From contig SVOC01000010.1 in NCBI GenBank assembly GCA_015066625.1, forward strand, positions 1 through 64,000: a stretch of 64,000 nt of DNA. Direction: 5' to 3'. Below, piece after piece: positions 32,048 through 41,260 of this stretch. Source of the stretch: Oscillospiraceae bacterium (lineage in GTDB: Bacteria; Bacillota; Clostridia; Oscillospirales; Acutalibacteraceae). Numbering within the stretch: position 1 is the first letter of the stretch; the number at the start of each line of letters is the position of its first letter. A program made the translations under genes and the position numbers. The notes below the pieces were generated by a model. That model was not told the origin of the DNA, searched no databases, and saw nothing but the letters and a program-made list of their open reading frames with translations.

Positions 32048-33598
32048 TCAAAGTCCGATTACTTCTCTGCACTTGTCAAGAAAAGCGAAAATTCTGTCGG
32101 TTACAGGCATAACATACTTTTCAAATTTGTTATAGAAGGAATCCCCTTCTTCGTATTCGGGTGCAACGGCACCTTCCGCAAAGTTGCCCATGGGGAACAT
32201 TCTGAGGTTGGGTTTATCGTTCTGAAGGAACTGAGTGTATGCAGGGTTTGACCATACATCGTAATATTCATCCGCATACATAAACCAGTAATACATTTCC
32301 ATTATGCCGTCGTGAGCATTTGAGTGGAGCATATCCTTGATGAACCAGGTATGTTCGGGAAGTATGCAGGTTGAAGCGTCAATCACGCCGTCGGGTGAAA
32401 GGTGATTGTGACCGCAATCACTGCAAGCCTGCTTATAATCCTCGCCGAGAGTACCGTTGAGAGGTGCAACGGTTGCACCGGCGGATGCGTATTTTGTATC
32501 AACGGTTGCGTCGCTGTTATTGTTGAGTGACTCAACAAGAGGTGTTCTCTGAATGTTGTAGCCCGCAACAATCATGATTCTGACACCGTTATCGATTGCT
32601 TCGTTGAGAATTTTATCGGCTTTACCCTGAATCTCATAGTGGTAGTAATCAGCCTTGGCAATAAGACCTGCCTGGGTTTCGGGGTCAAGGTTGATTGCCT
32701 TTGCGGATTCGTATGAACAATCGGGTACAAATGCCCAGAGGCCGAGAAGTGTGCCGAAAACAGGAGTAAGAAGCTCATCAAAAACTCTGTCCTGCAGATT
32801 TTCAAGAATATCATCGGCAAGGCCGTAAACAAGGTCTACAAGACCGCTGTAATAAAGTATATTGAAGAGCGCCCAGAGTGCGGTATCACCTGCCGTAAAG
32901 GGAGGATAGCCGTCGGTTGCATATTCGAGAAGTGCCCTTGCATCAAGAGCAAGCTTTCTGTTAAGCAAGTCGCCTGCAACATCGGTGCCGAGCAGAGGAC
33001 AGCTCTGAAAAATGCAGGCATCAACATCTTCGTGTCCGTACTCGTTGAAGTAAGAAAGAGTAACAACGCCGCCCATTGAAGACGCACGGAAGTTAACCTT
33101 GTCGTGACCGGTAAGAGTCTTTACGTGCTGAACAAAATCGTCAAGCTGACCTGCAACCTCAACGGGATCAAGGCGCCAGTCGTAGTGGAAATAATACTGA
33201 TAGTCCCTGCCGTGCTCGGTTTCGGTGGGAAGCTCAATTTTAACATCAACATTGGGCAGAGAATTGCCGTCGCCGTCAAGCGCCATGGCACCCATTGCAT
33301 CGTTTACGGCTTCAATAAGGCTGTCGCCCAGACCGTCGTAATCCTTGAAAAGAAGCAGACCGAAAAGAGAGGGCACAAGCTTCAGCACAAGACTGATGAT
33401 TGTATCCGTTGCAGGTCTGAAAAGAGTCTTTTCATTCTCCGCACCGGGGTTTTCGTAAATATCGGTGTTACCCAGAGGTCCTACATAAATCGTGGGAAGC
33501 ACTCCGCAGTCGCATTTGCCGTCTGCCGCAACAGCTGCAGGCGAAAGGACGGTTAAAATCATTACAACCGAAAGAATCACTGCAATAAGCTTTTTCAT
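32048..33598 (-). CDS. Secreted lipase/esterase-like alpha/beta hydrolase
   Basis: 516 residues with a signal peptide (MKKLIAVILSVVMILTVLSPAAVA). The alpha/beta hydrolase part resembles lecithin:cholesterol acyltransferase-like lipases: YHYDWRLDPVEVAGQL-type region and a nucleophile elbow NFRASSMGGVV (S in ASSMGG). A late GHNHLSPDG segment carries conserved Asp and His candidates for the triad. Several inserted helices account for the length. ATG at 33598 immediately precedes the signal peptide; the ribosome site (AAGGA) is weak. Substrate unknown; acyl esters of lipids are likely. Confidence 0.83.
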   Translation of the reverse strand: MKKLIAVILSVVMILTVLSPAAVAADGKCDCGVLPTIYVGPLGNTDIYENPGAENEKTLFRPATDTIISLVLKLVPSLFGLLLFKDYDGLGDSLIEAVNDAMGAMALDGDGNSLPNVDVKIELPTETEHGRDYQYYFHYDWRLDPVEVAGQLDDFVQHVKTLTGHDKVNFRASSMGGVVTLSYFNEYGHEDVDACIFQSCPLLGTDVAGDLLNRKLALDARALLEYATDGYPPFTAGDTALWALFNILYYSGLVDLVYGLADDILENLQDRVFDELLTPVFGTLLGLWAFVPDCSYESAKAINLDPETQAGLIAKADYYHYEIQGKADKILNEAIDNGVRIMIVAGYNIQRTPLVESLNNNSDATVDTKYASAGATVAPLNGTLGEDYKQACSDCGHNHLSPDGVIDASTCILPEHTWFIKDMLHSNAHDGIMEMYYWFMYADEYYDVWSNPAYTQFLQNDKPNLRMFPMGNFAEGAVAPEYEEGDSFYNKFEKYVMPVTDRIFAFLDKCREVIGL

Positions 33599-33708
33599 TT
33601 CATTCATTCCTTTTTGTGGCGGTACGCCTTTTTTATTCAGTTTACCATAAACTTTGTGAATAAACAACCTGTAAATTCCCATTATTTTTATATTTTTTAA
33701 TTATATTA

Positions 33709-33738
33709 TTGCAAATATACACAGTTCTGTGTTACAAT
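33709..33738 (+). promoter_or_regulatory. Extended -10 promoter of the YfcC-phosphoesterase-MFS operon
   Basis: TTGCAA (33709-33714), 18-nt spacer, TACAAT (33733-33738) with TG one base before the -10 (extended -10). Confidence 0.6.
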
Positions 33739-33762
33739 ACCCGAAACGAGAGGATGATTTAT

Positions 33763-35205
33763 TTGACTGAAACAGAAAACAAACAGGCGGGTCTGAAAAT
33801 AAACAAAAAGACCGTAATACTCATCTGCGTTCTGCTTGCGGCAATTATGGCTTTTGCGGGAGTGCTTACCCAGGTGCTTCCCAGAGGCATTTATGAAACC
33901 GATGCGGAAGGTGCAATCATCAACGGCACATACACTCAGATTGAAGATAAGCTCCCCCTATGGAAAATTTTTCTTGCCCCCATTCTTGTTTTCGGCTCCG
34001 AAACGGCACTGACCGGTGTGGGAATAATTTTGATTATCACTTTGATAGGCGGAACCTTTCTCATTCTGGATAAATGCAGTGTACTCAAATACATAATGGC
34101 GGCAATTATCGAAAAATTCGGCAAACGTAAATACCTTTTGCTCAACCTTATGATTCTTGCCTGCATGGTGCTCAGCTCAACGGCAGGTATACTTGAAGAA
34201 TCCGTTACCCTTGTGCCTATTGCTGTGGCAATCTCCCTTGCACTGGGCTGGGACTCATTTGTGGGATTGGGTATGAGTCTTATTGCGGTTGCCTTCGGCT
34301 TCACTGCCGCAACCTTCAACCCCTTCAATGTTGTAACCGTTCAGAAAATGGCGGCTATCCCCGTTTTTTCAGGTACGGCTTTCAGAATTATCGTATTTAT
34401 TGTTGTTTACCTCATTCTCGCAGGATTTATGACAATCTACGCAAAAAGAATAGAAAAAAATCCTCAGAAATCAATGTGCTACGAAACAGACATTGCTCTT
34501 CGCGAAAAATATAATCTTGACGACAGCATTGCCGTGCTTAACAATCCTCAGATTAAAAAGGCATCAAAAGCATTTATCTGCTGCCTTTGCGGCGTGCTTG
34601 TGTGCATAATCGCAGACTTTGTTCTCGGTGCGGAAGGCGGCATTTCCCTGCCCGGTATGGCAATCCTCTTCTTTACAGGCGGTATGCTTGCAGGCAAGTT
34701 TTCGGGAATGAACGGAAAACAGCTTTTCAAAAGTTTCGGCGAAGGAATCAAAACCGTTGCTCCTATCGTTCCCGTTATTCTCATAATCCTCTCAATCACA
34801 TACATTCTTGATGAAGGCAATATTATCCCCACTATTCTCAATTATGTTTACAACCTTATCAGCGGTCTTTCACCCTATTGGGCAATACTTATGCTGTTTG
34901 CTTTCATAGTCATCCTTGAATTCTTTGTAGGCAGCGGCACCGCAAAGGCATTCCTTGTTATGCCTATCGTTCTTCCCCTTGCGGATATGGTAAACGTAAC
35001 CCGTCAGAGCGTTACTCTTGCATTCTGCCTGGGTGACGGCTTCACAAACCTGCTTTACCCCACAAGCGGCATTATGATAATAGCAATCGGCCTTGTAAAT
35101 ATTTCATACGGCAAATGGCTTAAATTCTCCTGGAAGCTTTTTGCTCTTGAAGGCATAGCTTCCGTTGCACTTATGCTTACCGCCGTAGCAATCAATTACG
35201 CATAA
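33763..35205 (+). CDS. YfcC/DcuC-type membrane transporter
   Basis: 480 residues with about 12 helices, of the YfcC family in the C4-dicarboxylate/arginine-type anaerobic carrier group. The family opening VLTQVLPRGIYE is visible, as are mid-protein hairpins FGFTAATFNPFNVV and the late GDGFTNLLYPTSG. It probably transports a dicarboxylate or dipeptide-like anion; the substrate cannot be fixed. TTG at 33763 is chosen because AGAGG lies 9 nt upstream; the ATG at 33754 abuts that site. First gene of a three-gene operon. Confidence 0.85.
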   Translation: MTETENKQAGLKINKKTVILICVLLAAIMAFAGVLTQVLPRGIYETDAEGAIINGTYTQIEDKLPLWKIFLAPILVFGSETALTGVGIILIITLIGGTFLILDKCSVLKYIMAAIIEKFGKRKYLLLNLMILACMVLSSTAGILEESVTLVPIAVAISLALGWDSFVGLGMSLIAVAFGFTAATFNPFNVVTVQKMAAIPVFSGTAFRIIVFIVVYLILAGFMTIYAKRIEKNPQKSMCYETDIALREKYNLDDSIAVLNNPQIKKASKAFICCLCGVLVCIIADFVLGAEGGISLPGMAILFFTGGMLAGKFSGMNGKQLFKSFGEGIKTVAPIVPVILIILSITYILDEGNIIPTILNYVYNLISGLSPYWAILMLFAFIVILEFFVGSGTAKAFLVMPIVLPLADMVNVTRQSVTLAFCLGDGFTNLLYPTSGIMIIAIGLVNISYGKWLKFSWKLFALEGIASVALMLTAVAINYA

Positions 35206-35218
35206 AAAGGTGAACTCT

Positions 35219-36352
35219 ATGAAATTCAGATTCAATTCCGACGGTAAGTTCAAGATTCTTCTTTTCGGAGATATTCACGAGCATACCGATTACAAAACGA
35301 ACCCCAGATTCAAGGATATGCAGAAGCTTATGACTGCCGCAGTCGAAGAATTCAAGCCTGATTTATGTGTTCTTCTCGGCGATAACTGCAACACGAATAT
35401 CTATGAGGAAGACCCTGAAAAATTCAGAGAAATGCTCAAAGACGTGGTTGCACCCATTACAAGCAGAAATATTCCCGTTGCGGCGGTTCTCGGCAATCAC
35501 GAGCACGACCACGGTCACGAAGACGAAATCGTTGCAGAATACGGCAGGCTGGGCATAATAATGAGAAACGATGCTCCCGCTGAGGTTACGGGCAATGCAA
35601 ACTTCAAGGAGATTATTTACTCATCCGACGGAGAAAATCCAGTTTTCTGCCTTTGGTTCATTGATTCAAACAACTGCCACGAAAACAGAGAAATTTCTCA
35701 TTACGATTATGTTCACACAGACCAGATTGAGTGGTTTGAGGCTGAAAGCGAAAAGCTTAAGGAAATGAACGGCGGAAAGCCTATGCCTTCATTTATCTTC
35801 CAGCACACTCCCGTACCCGAAGAATACGAGCTTCTCAGAAAGGCTCATTTCTGGGAACTGCCCGTTGCGGTAAGAGGTTATAACACCAAAAGAAAAACCT
35901 TCTATGTCGGCAAAAAGGGTACAATGGATTATGTTGGTGAAGGCCCCTGCTCACCCGACGTGAACAACGGACAGTTTGCAAGCTGGAAAAAGGTCGGCGG
36001 CGTTCTCGGTGCATTTTTCGGTCACGACCACCTCAACGATTTTTCGGGCTTTGTTGACGGAGTATTTATGGCTCAGCACAAAACAGCAGGCTTCCGTGCA
36101 TACACCGACGGATGCAGAAGCTGTGTAAGACTTGTTACCATAGACGAAAAAAATCCCCATAAATTTGAACAGCAGCTCAAGCGCTTCAAGCAGTTCGGTC
36201 TGAAAAGCGAAAGCCTGGGCCCTGTTATGAGAACATTCACGGACAGACAGGTTATTACAATGCACGCGCTCGGATATCTTGCACTTGCTGCGGCAGGTGT
36301 GACAGGCATTGCATCCCTTATCAAATATCTTATAGAACATTTCGGAGGTTAA
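35219..36352 (+). CDS. Cytoplasmic metallophosphoesterase
   Basis: 377 residues, calcineurin-like phosphoesterase. Motifs: LLFGDIHEH, LLGDNCNT, GNHEHDHGHED, FQHTPVPEE and GHDHLNDFSG. No signal peptide at the start; a hydrophobic helix (YLALAAAGVTGIASLIKYL) at the C-terminus could anchor it to the membrane's inner face. ATG at 35219 follows AAAAGGTG; it begins 13 nt after the transporter stop. Its place between two transporters suggests it processes an imported phosphorylated compound, which is inferred. Confidence 0.87.
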   Translation: MKFRFNSDGKFKILLFGDIHEHTDYKTNPRFKDMQKLMTAAVEEFKPDLCVLLGDNCNTNIYEEDPEKFREMLKDVVAPITSRNIPVAAVLGNHEHDHGHEDEIVAEYGRLGIIMRNDAPAEVTGNANFKEIIYSSDGENPVFCLWFIDSNNCHENREISHYDYVHTDQIEWFEAESEKLKEMNGGKPMPSFIFQHTPVPEEYELLRKAHFWELPVAVRGYNTKRKTFYVGKKGTMDYVGEGPCSPDVNNGQFASWKKVGGVLGAFFGHDHLNDFSGFVDGVFMAQHKTAGFRAYTDGCRSCVRLVTIDEKNPHKFEQQLKRFKQFGLKSESLGPVMRTFTDRQVITMHALGYLALAAAGVTGIASLIKYLIEHFGG

Positions 36353-36356
36353 CATT

Positions 36357-37685
36357 ATGGAAAAAGCCAAAAAACTCAGCCCCTCGCTTATTCTGAACAT
36401 ACTTCTTTTCGGCTTTATGGGTCAGGTTGCCTGGGCAGTTGAAAACAATTTCTTCAACCTTTTCCTTTTCAACGAAGTCGGCGGTACACCTCAGGATATT
36501 TCCAACATGGTTATGGCAAGCTCTGTTGTTGCAGTGCTTACAACCCTCTTTATGGGAAGCCTCAGCGACAAAATCAACAAGCGCAAAATCTTTATCTGCG
36601 CTGGCTACATTGTATGGGGCTTCACGGTTATGGCATTTGCACTTATCTCCCCCGAAAATGTTGCAAAGGTTATGGGTACAACTCCGGCCGCCGCAGTTTC
36701 AACAACAATAATCCTTGTTATCGTTATGGACTGCATTATGACCTTTATGGGTTCAACCAGTAACGATGCCGCTTTCAATGCCTGGATTACGGACATCACA
36801 TCATCCTCAAACAGAGCAAAGACAGAATCAATTCTTGCTCTGCTCCCCGTTATCGCAATGGTTGCGGTTACAGCCGCTTTCGGTTCACTTTCAGGCAAAT
36901 TCGGCTACCCCGCCTGCTTTATCGGTCTTGGCGCAATCGTTACAATATGCGGCATCATCGGTATATTCTCAATCAAAGAGTCAAGAACAGGTGTTGTTAC
37001 AACAGTTAACTTCACTCAGGCTCTTACCTACGGCTTCAGACCTTCGGTTATAAAGAACAACAAGAGTCTTTATATCTCTCTTGTGTGTATGGGTATTTTT
37101 TCAGTTGCAAGCCAGGTATTCTTCCCCTACCTTTTCATTTACGTTGCTCACTACATCGATATGAATACACTTAATCTCACCTTACCCGTTATCATCCTTG
37201 CGGTTGTTGTGGTTATCGGTGCAATTGCAGCCCTTGTTTCAATCGTTATTCTCAGCGACAAAAAAGGCAAGGCTCCTTTCCTCTTCCCCTCAGCGGCTTT
37301 CTTCGTAGCAGGTCTCGTTCTCGTCTACTTTGCAGACAAAAACATTATATGGTTTGCACTTGCGGCAATCATAGCATTGGTAGGCTACGGTCTGCTTATG
37401 ATTATGCTCAACGCCGCTGTCCGTGACTTCACACCCGAAGATAAGGCAGGTCAGCTTCAGGGTATCAGAATGATATTCTCCGTTCTTCTGCCTATGACAA
37501 TCGGACCTGAAATCGCCGTTAAGGTTACGGATATGTATGCCACCGCACAGTATGCAAACGATTACGGTGAGATGGTTAACATCCCTGCACCTCACATTTA
37601 CCTTGCCGCAGCGGCAGTGGGTGCTCTTATTGTAATCCCCCTCTTCTTCCTTGCAAAGGAATTCAAGAAACAGAAGGCACAGTAA
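36357..37685 (+). CDS. MFS transporter
   Basis: 442 residues with about 12 helices. The MFS loop 2-3 motif is GSLSDKINKRKIF; the N-terminal QVAWAVENNFFNLFL resembles the SLC45/GPH-like sugar-porter group. The substrate is unknown. It starts 4 nt after the phosphoesterase stop with GGAGG upstream, completing the operon begun at 33763. Confidence 0.9.
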   Translation: MEKAKKLSPSLILNILLFGFMGQVAWAVENNFFNLFLFNEVGGTPQDISNMVMASSVVAVLTTLFMGSLSDKINKRKIFICAGYIVWGFTVMAFALISPENVAKVMGTTPAAAVSTTIILVIVMDCIMTFMGSTSNDAAFNAWITDITSSSNRAKTESILALLPVIAMVAVTAAFGSLSGKFGYPACFIGLGAIVTICGIIGIFSIKESRTGVVTTVNFTQALTYGFRPSVIKNNKSLYISLVCMGIFSVASQVFFPYLFIYVAHYIDMNTLNLTLPVIILAVVVVIGAIAALVSIVILSDKKGKAPFLFPSAAFFVAGLVLVYFADKNIIWFALAAIIALVGYGLLMIMLNAAVRDFTPEDKAGQLQGIRMIFSVLLPMTIGPEIAVKVTDMYATAQYANDYGEMVNIPAPHIYLAAAAVGALIVIPLFFLAKEFKKQKAQ

Positions 37686-37717
37686 TAAACCAACCAGTCA
37701 AAGAAGGTATATCTGAA

Positions 37718-39073
37718 ATGAACATTATAATCGTCGGTTTGGGCAAGCTTGGTCTTACAATGACAAAACAGCTTGTTAAGGAAGGTCACAGCATTACTGT
37801 TGTTGACACAAATAACGATAAACTGACCACTGCGGTTGACACCTATGATGTCATGGGTGTATGCGGAAACGGTGCAACCTGCGAAGCCCTTGAAACCGCA
37901 GGTGCGGCAAAGGCAAAGCTGATTATTGCCGCCACCGCATCTGATGAAATGAACATTCTTTGCTGCCTTATCGCAAACAGAATGGGTACGGAAAACACAA
38001 TTGCCCGTGTCCGCAACCCGGACTATGCGGCACAGATGCAGTTCTTGCGCAACGAACTGGGCATAAGCATGATTGTTAACCCCGAGTTTGAAACCGCAAA
38101 CGAAATTTCAAGAATAATCCGTTTCCCTTCTGCAGCAAATCTGGATTCTTTTGCGAGAGGAAAAATAGAAATCGCCAGCATAAGAATTCACTCCGACAAC
38201 GCACTTTGCGACACACCGCTTTATGACCTTCGCAAAAGAAGCAAGGCAAAGGTGCTTGTTTGCGCCGTGCAGAGAAACGACGAGGTTTTCATCCCCTCAG
38301 GTGACTTTGTTATCAGGTGTGACGATACCATAAGCATAACAGGCACAAGGGCAGAGCTTTCGCTCTTTATGAAGCAGACGGGTGTTTATAAGCAAAGAAT
38401 TAAGAATGTTATGATTATCGGCGGCGGAAGAATAGGTTATTACCTGTCAAAGCTGCTTTCCGACACAGGCAGAAATATAAAGCTTATTGAAAACAATGAT
38501 GCCAGATGCTACAGCCTTGCAGATATGCTTGACGATGTTACGGTTGTACACGGCGACGGCACAGACCAGGATTTGCTTGACGAGCAGGGTCTTGACAGGC
38601 AGGATGCTCTTGTTTCGCTGACGGGTATTGATGAAGAAAACATCATTGTTTCAATGTATGCCGAATCAAAGGGCATCAACAAGGTTATAACCAAGGTTAA
38701 CCGCCACTCATATTCAATTCTCACCGATATTGGTCTTGAGACCGTTGTATCACCCCAGATTGTTGCAGGTAATCTTGTTACACGCTATGTCCGTGCTCTT
38801 CATAATTCTGCAGGCAATTCTCAGATGCAGACACTTCACAAACTTGTTAACGGCAAGGTTGAAGCCGTTGAATTTATCGTCCCCGAAGGTGCAGGCTACG
38901 AAAATATTCCGTTCAAGGACCTTAACCTGCTGCCCAATATTCTTATCGGCTGCATCATTCGCAACGGAAAAACCATTTTCCCCGGCGGTAATGATGTTAT
39001 GAAAGCCAACGACAGCGTAATAGTTGTTACCGCAGACAGAATAATTGAAGACCTTCACGATATTTTCGTATGA
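37718..39073 (+). CDS. trkA: Trk potassium uptake regulatory protein TrkA
   Basis: 451 residues with two RCK units. Each has an NAD-binding Rossmann fold (IIVGLGKLGLTMTKQL at residue 3 and MIIGGGRIGYYLSKLL near 230) followed by a TrkA-C domain. It sits on the cytoplasmic face of TrkH and gates K+ uptake. It begins 32 nt after the MFS gene and 18 nt before trkH. Confidence 0.96.
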   Translation: MNIIIVGLGKLGLTMTKQLVKEGHSITVVDTNNDKLTTAVDTYDVMGVCGNGATCEALETAGAAKAKLIIAATASDEMNILCCLIANRMGTENTIARVRNPDYAAQMQFLRNELGISMIVNPEFETANEISRIIRFPSAANLDSFARGKIEIASIRIHSDNALCDTPLYDLRKRSKAKVLVCAVQRNDEVFIPSGDFVIRCDDTISITGTRAELSLFMKQTGVYKQRIKNVMIIGGGRIGYYLSKLLSDTGRNIKLIENNDARCYSLADMLDDVTVVHGDGTDQDLLDEQGLDRQDALVSLTGIDEENIIVSMYAESKGINKVITKVNRHSYSILTDIGLETVVSPQIVAGNLVTRYVRALHNSAGNSQMQTLHKLVNGKVEAVEFIVPEGAGYENIPFKDLNLLPNILIGCIIRNGKTIFPGGNDVMKANDSVIVVTADRIIEDLHDIFV

Positions 39074-39091
39074 TTCATCCGGAGGAACAGT

Positions 39092-40543
39092 ATGAATTAC
39101 AGAATGATATCATATTATATCGGCAGGATTCTGCTTATTGAAGCGTTTCTTCTGATTTTTCCCGCAGTAGGTTCGCTGATTTACGGCGACGGCACGCTGC
39201 TTTCCTTTGCGGTTACAATAGGAGCTCTGACTCTTACAGGTTTGCTTGCCGTAAGAAAAAAGCCCGAAAAAACTTCGATTTACGCAAAGGAAGGCTATGT
39301 CATCGTTGCACTGACGTGGATACTCATGTCACTTTTCGGTGCTCTCCCTTTCTATATCAGCGGATATATTCCGAGCTTTACCGATGCATTCTTTGAAACG
39401 GTTTCAGGCTTTACAACAACAGGCGCAACTATTATAAGAAGCGTTGAGGCACTGCCCAAAAGTCTGCTTTTCTGGCGCAGCTTTACTCATTGGATAGGCG
39501 GTATGGGCATTCTTGTTTTTGTTATTGCGATTATGCCTAAAACAGAAAACTCTTCAATGCACGTTATGAGGGCAGAAGTTCCCGGTCCCACAGTCGGCAA
39601 GCTTGTTTCAAAGCTGAGGGCATCCGCAAGAATCCTTTACGGAATTTACTGTGTTATGACGGCAGCTGAAATAATTATGCTTCTTGCAGGCGGAATGCCT
39701 CTTTTTGACAGCATTGTAAACGCCTTCGCCACCGCAGGTACAGGCGGCTTCGGTGTACTGAATAACAGCATTGAAGGGTATAACAGCGTTTACGCAGAGA
39801 TGGTAATTGCAGTATTCATGCTTCTTTTCGGTGTGAACTTTAACCTCTACTATATGTTCCTTGTAAAGCAAGGAAAGCAAGCAATAAAAAGCGAAGAGCT
39901 TCGCTGGTATATCGGAATTATTACAGGCGCAACTCTGCTCATTGCGGTAAGTCTGTTTACTTCCACAAGCAACGACATTGCGGATTCATTCCGCCTTGCA
40001 TTTTTTCAGGTTTCTTCAATTATCACCACTACCGGATTTTCCACCGCAAACTTCAACACCTGGCCCGTTATATCAAAATTTATTCTTGTATTTCTTATGT
40101 TTATCGGTGCCTGTGCAGGTTCAACCGGCGGCGGCATCAAGGTTTCAAGACTTGTTATTCTTGTTAAAAGCGGTCTTCGTGACATCAAAAAAGCAATTAA
40201 TCCCAGAAGCATTGAAACCGTAAAAATTGATAAAAGAACCGTTGAAGAACCCGTTGTGAAAAGCGTTTCCGTTTTCTTCGCAACCTATATGCTGGTCATG
40301 GCAATATCCATGCTTGCGGTTTCTCTTGACGGATTCAATCTTGAAACAACTTCAACAGCGGTCATTGCCTGCATAGGTAACATCGGACCGGGCATGGGGG
40401 CGGTAGGTCCCTATGGAAATTACGCTGACTTTTCGATACTCAGCAAGCTTGTACTCAGCTTTGATATGCTTGCAGGCAGGCTTGAACTTATTCCCATGCT
40501 TATGCTTTTCTCACCGTATGCATGGTCTAAAAAGTATTCATAA
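39092..40543 (+). CDS. trkH: Trk-type potassium transporter TrkH
   Basis: 483 residues with about ten helices and four selectivity-filter-like loops: SGFTTTGATI, ATAGTGGFG, TTTGFSTANF and CIGNIGPGMGAVG. These define the TrkH/KtrB fold. It is coupled to trkA. GGAGGA precedes the ATG. A strong terminator follows. Confidence 0.96.
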   Translation: MNYRMISYYIGRILLIEAFLLIFPAVGSLIYGDGTLLSFAVTIGALTLTGLLAVRKKPEKTSIYAKEGYVIVALTWILMSLFGALPFYISGYIPSFTDAFFETVSGFTTTGATIIRSVEALPKSLLFWRSFTHWIGGMGILVFVIAIMPKTENSSMHVMRAEVPGPTVGKLVSKLRASARILYGIYCVMTAAEIIMLLAGGMPLFDSIVNAFATAGTGGFGVLNNSIEGYNSVYAEMVIAVFMLLFGVNFNLYYMFLVKQGKQAIKSEELRWYIGIITGATLLIAVSLFTSTSNDIADSFRLAFFQVSSIITTTGFSTANFNTWPVISKFILVFLMFIGACAGSTGGGIKVSRLVILVKSGLRDIKKAINPRSIETVKIDKRTVEEPVVKSVSVFFATYMLVMAISMLAVSLDGFNLETTSTAVIACIGNIGPGMGAVGPYGNYADFSILSKLVLSFDMLAGRLELIPMLMLFSPYAWSKKYS

Positions 40544-40544
40544 C

Positions 40545-40582
40545 AAAAGCCTTGGATTTCGTTATTGAAATCCAAGGCTTTT
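40545..40582. terminator. Strong bidirectional terminator after trkH
   Basis: AAAAGCCTTGGATTTC (40545-40560) pairs with GAAATCCAAGGCTTTT (40567-40582): 16 bp perfect stem, GTTATT loop, T-run on both strands. It serves convergent trkH and the HAD gene. Confidence 0.9.
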
Positions 40583-41149
40583 TTATTTTATCTTTGTTAT
40601 TTTGCTACCCTTTACAAGATATGCGTTTTGAGCAAGGTCGATTATGGGTTGGTCATTGAGAGAATCTGTGTAGAAGTTCTCTATCTCGGCATCCGGATAA
40701 TACTTTTTAAACATCTTCACCTTGTTTTCACGGAAACAGAAACTTTTAATCGCAAAATTTTTGCGGTCTGTTTCGGTGGAGACAATATTCTTTATCCCCA
40801 GCCGTCTGCCCATTTCTTCAAGCACAATGTCAAAGCCTGCCGACAGAATAACATCATCTTCTTTTCTGATATCCGCATAAAAAGGTTTGATTTTATCAAT
40901 ATTTTTATCCCAGAATTTCTTTATATCTCCCTCAAGGCTGTCAACACTGCGGCAATAATTCTCAACAAGAGTGCCGTATTCATTCAAAGCTTCATCAATG
41001 GTGATTTTCCGCGCCTTATATTTCATCAGAGCAACTATAACCTTCGGCACATACAAAAGCAGCTTGGGATCGCGTTTCATATAATAAAGGAAAAAATCTA
41101 TTGCCGATTCGCCTTTGTAGATTGTATTATCAAAATCATAAACATTCAT
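40583..41149 (-). CDS. HAD-superfamily (subclass IB, phosphoserine phosphatase-like) phosphatase
   Basis: 188 residues. The catalytic motif is YDFDNTIYKGES with the nucleophile Asp, followed by a helical cap. Motif II is VILSAGFD, then the Lys region (CFRENKVKMFKKYY) and FYTDSLNDQPII for metal-binding acidic residues. Substrate unknown; the closest named relatives are phosphoserine phosphatase-like enzymes. Divergent from MATE with back-to-back promoters. Confidence 0.87.
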   Translation of the reverse strand: MNVYDFDNTIYKGESAIDFFLYYMKRDPKLLLYVPKVIVALMKYKARKITIDEALNEYGTLVENYCRSVDSLEGDIKKFWDKNIDKIKPFYADIRKEDDVILSAGFDIVLEEMGRRLGIKNIVSTETDRKNFAIKSFCFRENKVKMFKKYYPDAEIENFYTDSLNDQPIIDLAQNAYLVKGSKITKIK

Positions 41150-41167
41150 TTTATCACCGCCCCGAAT

Positions 41168-41196
41168 ATTATAATACTTTTTAAAACAGTAATCAA
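41168..41196 (-). promoter_or_regulatory. Promoter of the HAD phosphatase gene
   Basis: Minus strand: TTGATT (41191-41196), 17-nt spacer, TATAAT (41168-41173). Confidence 0.65.
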
Positions 41197-41200
41197 TAAG

Positions 41201-41229
41201 TTGAAATTATAAAAAACAGGTGATATAAT
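41201..41229 (+). promoter_or_regulatory. Promoter of the MATE gene
   Basis: TTGAAA (41201-41206), 17-nt spacer, TATAAT (41224-41229) with a TGA extension. Its -35 lies only 4 bp from the -35 of the divergent HAD promoter. Confidence 0.7.
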
Positions 41230-41260
41230 AAATTCAAATTGATAACGGAGAAAGCAAAAA

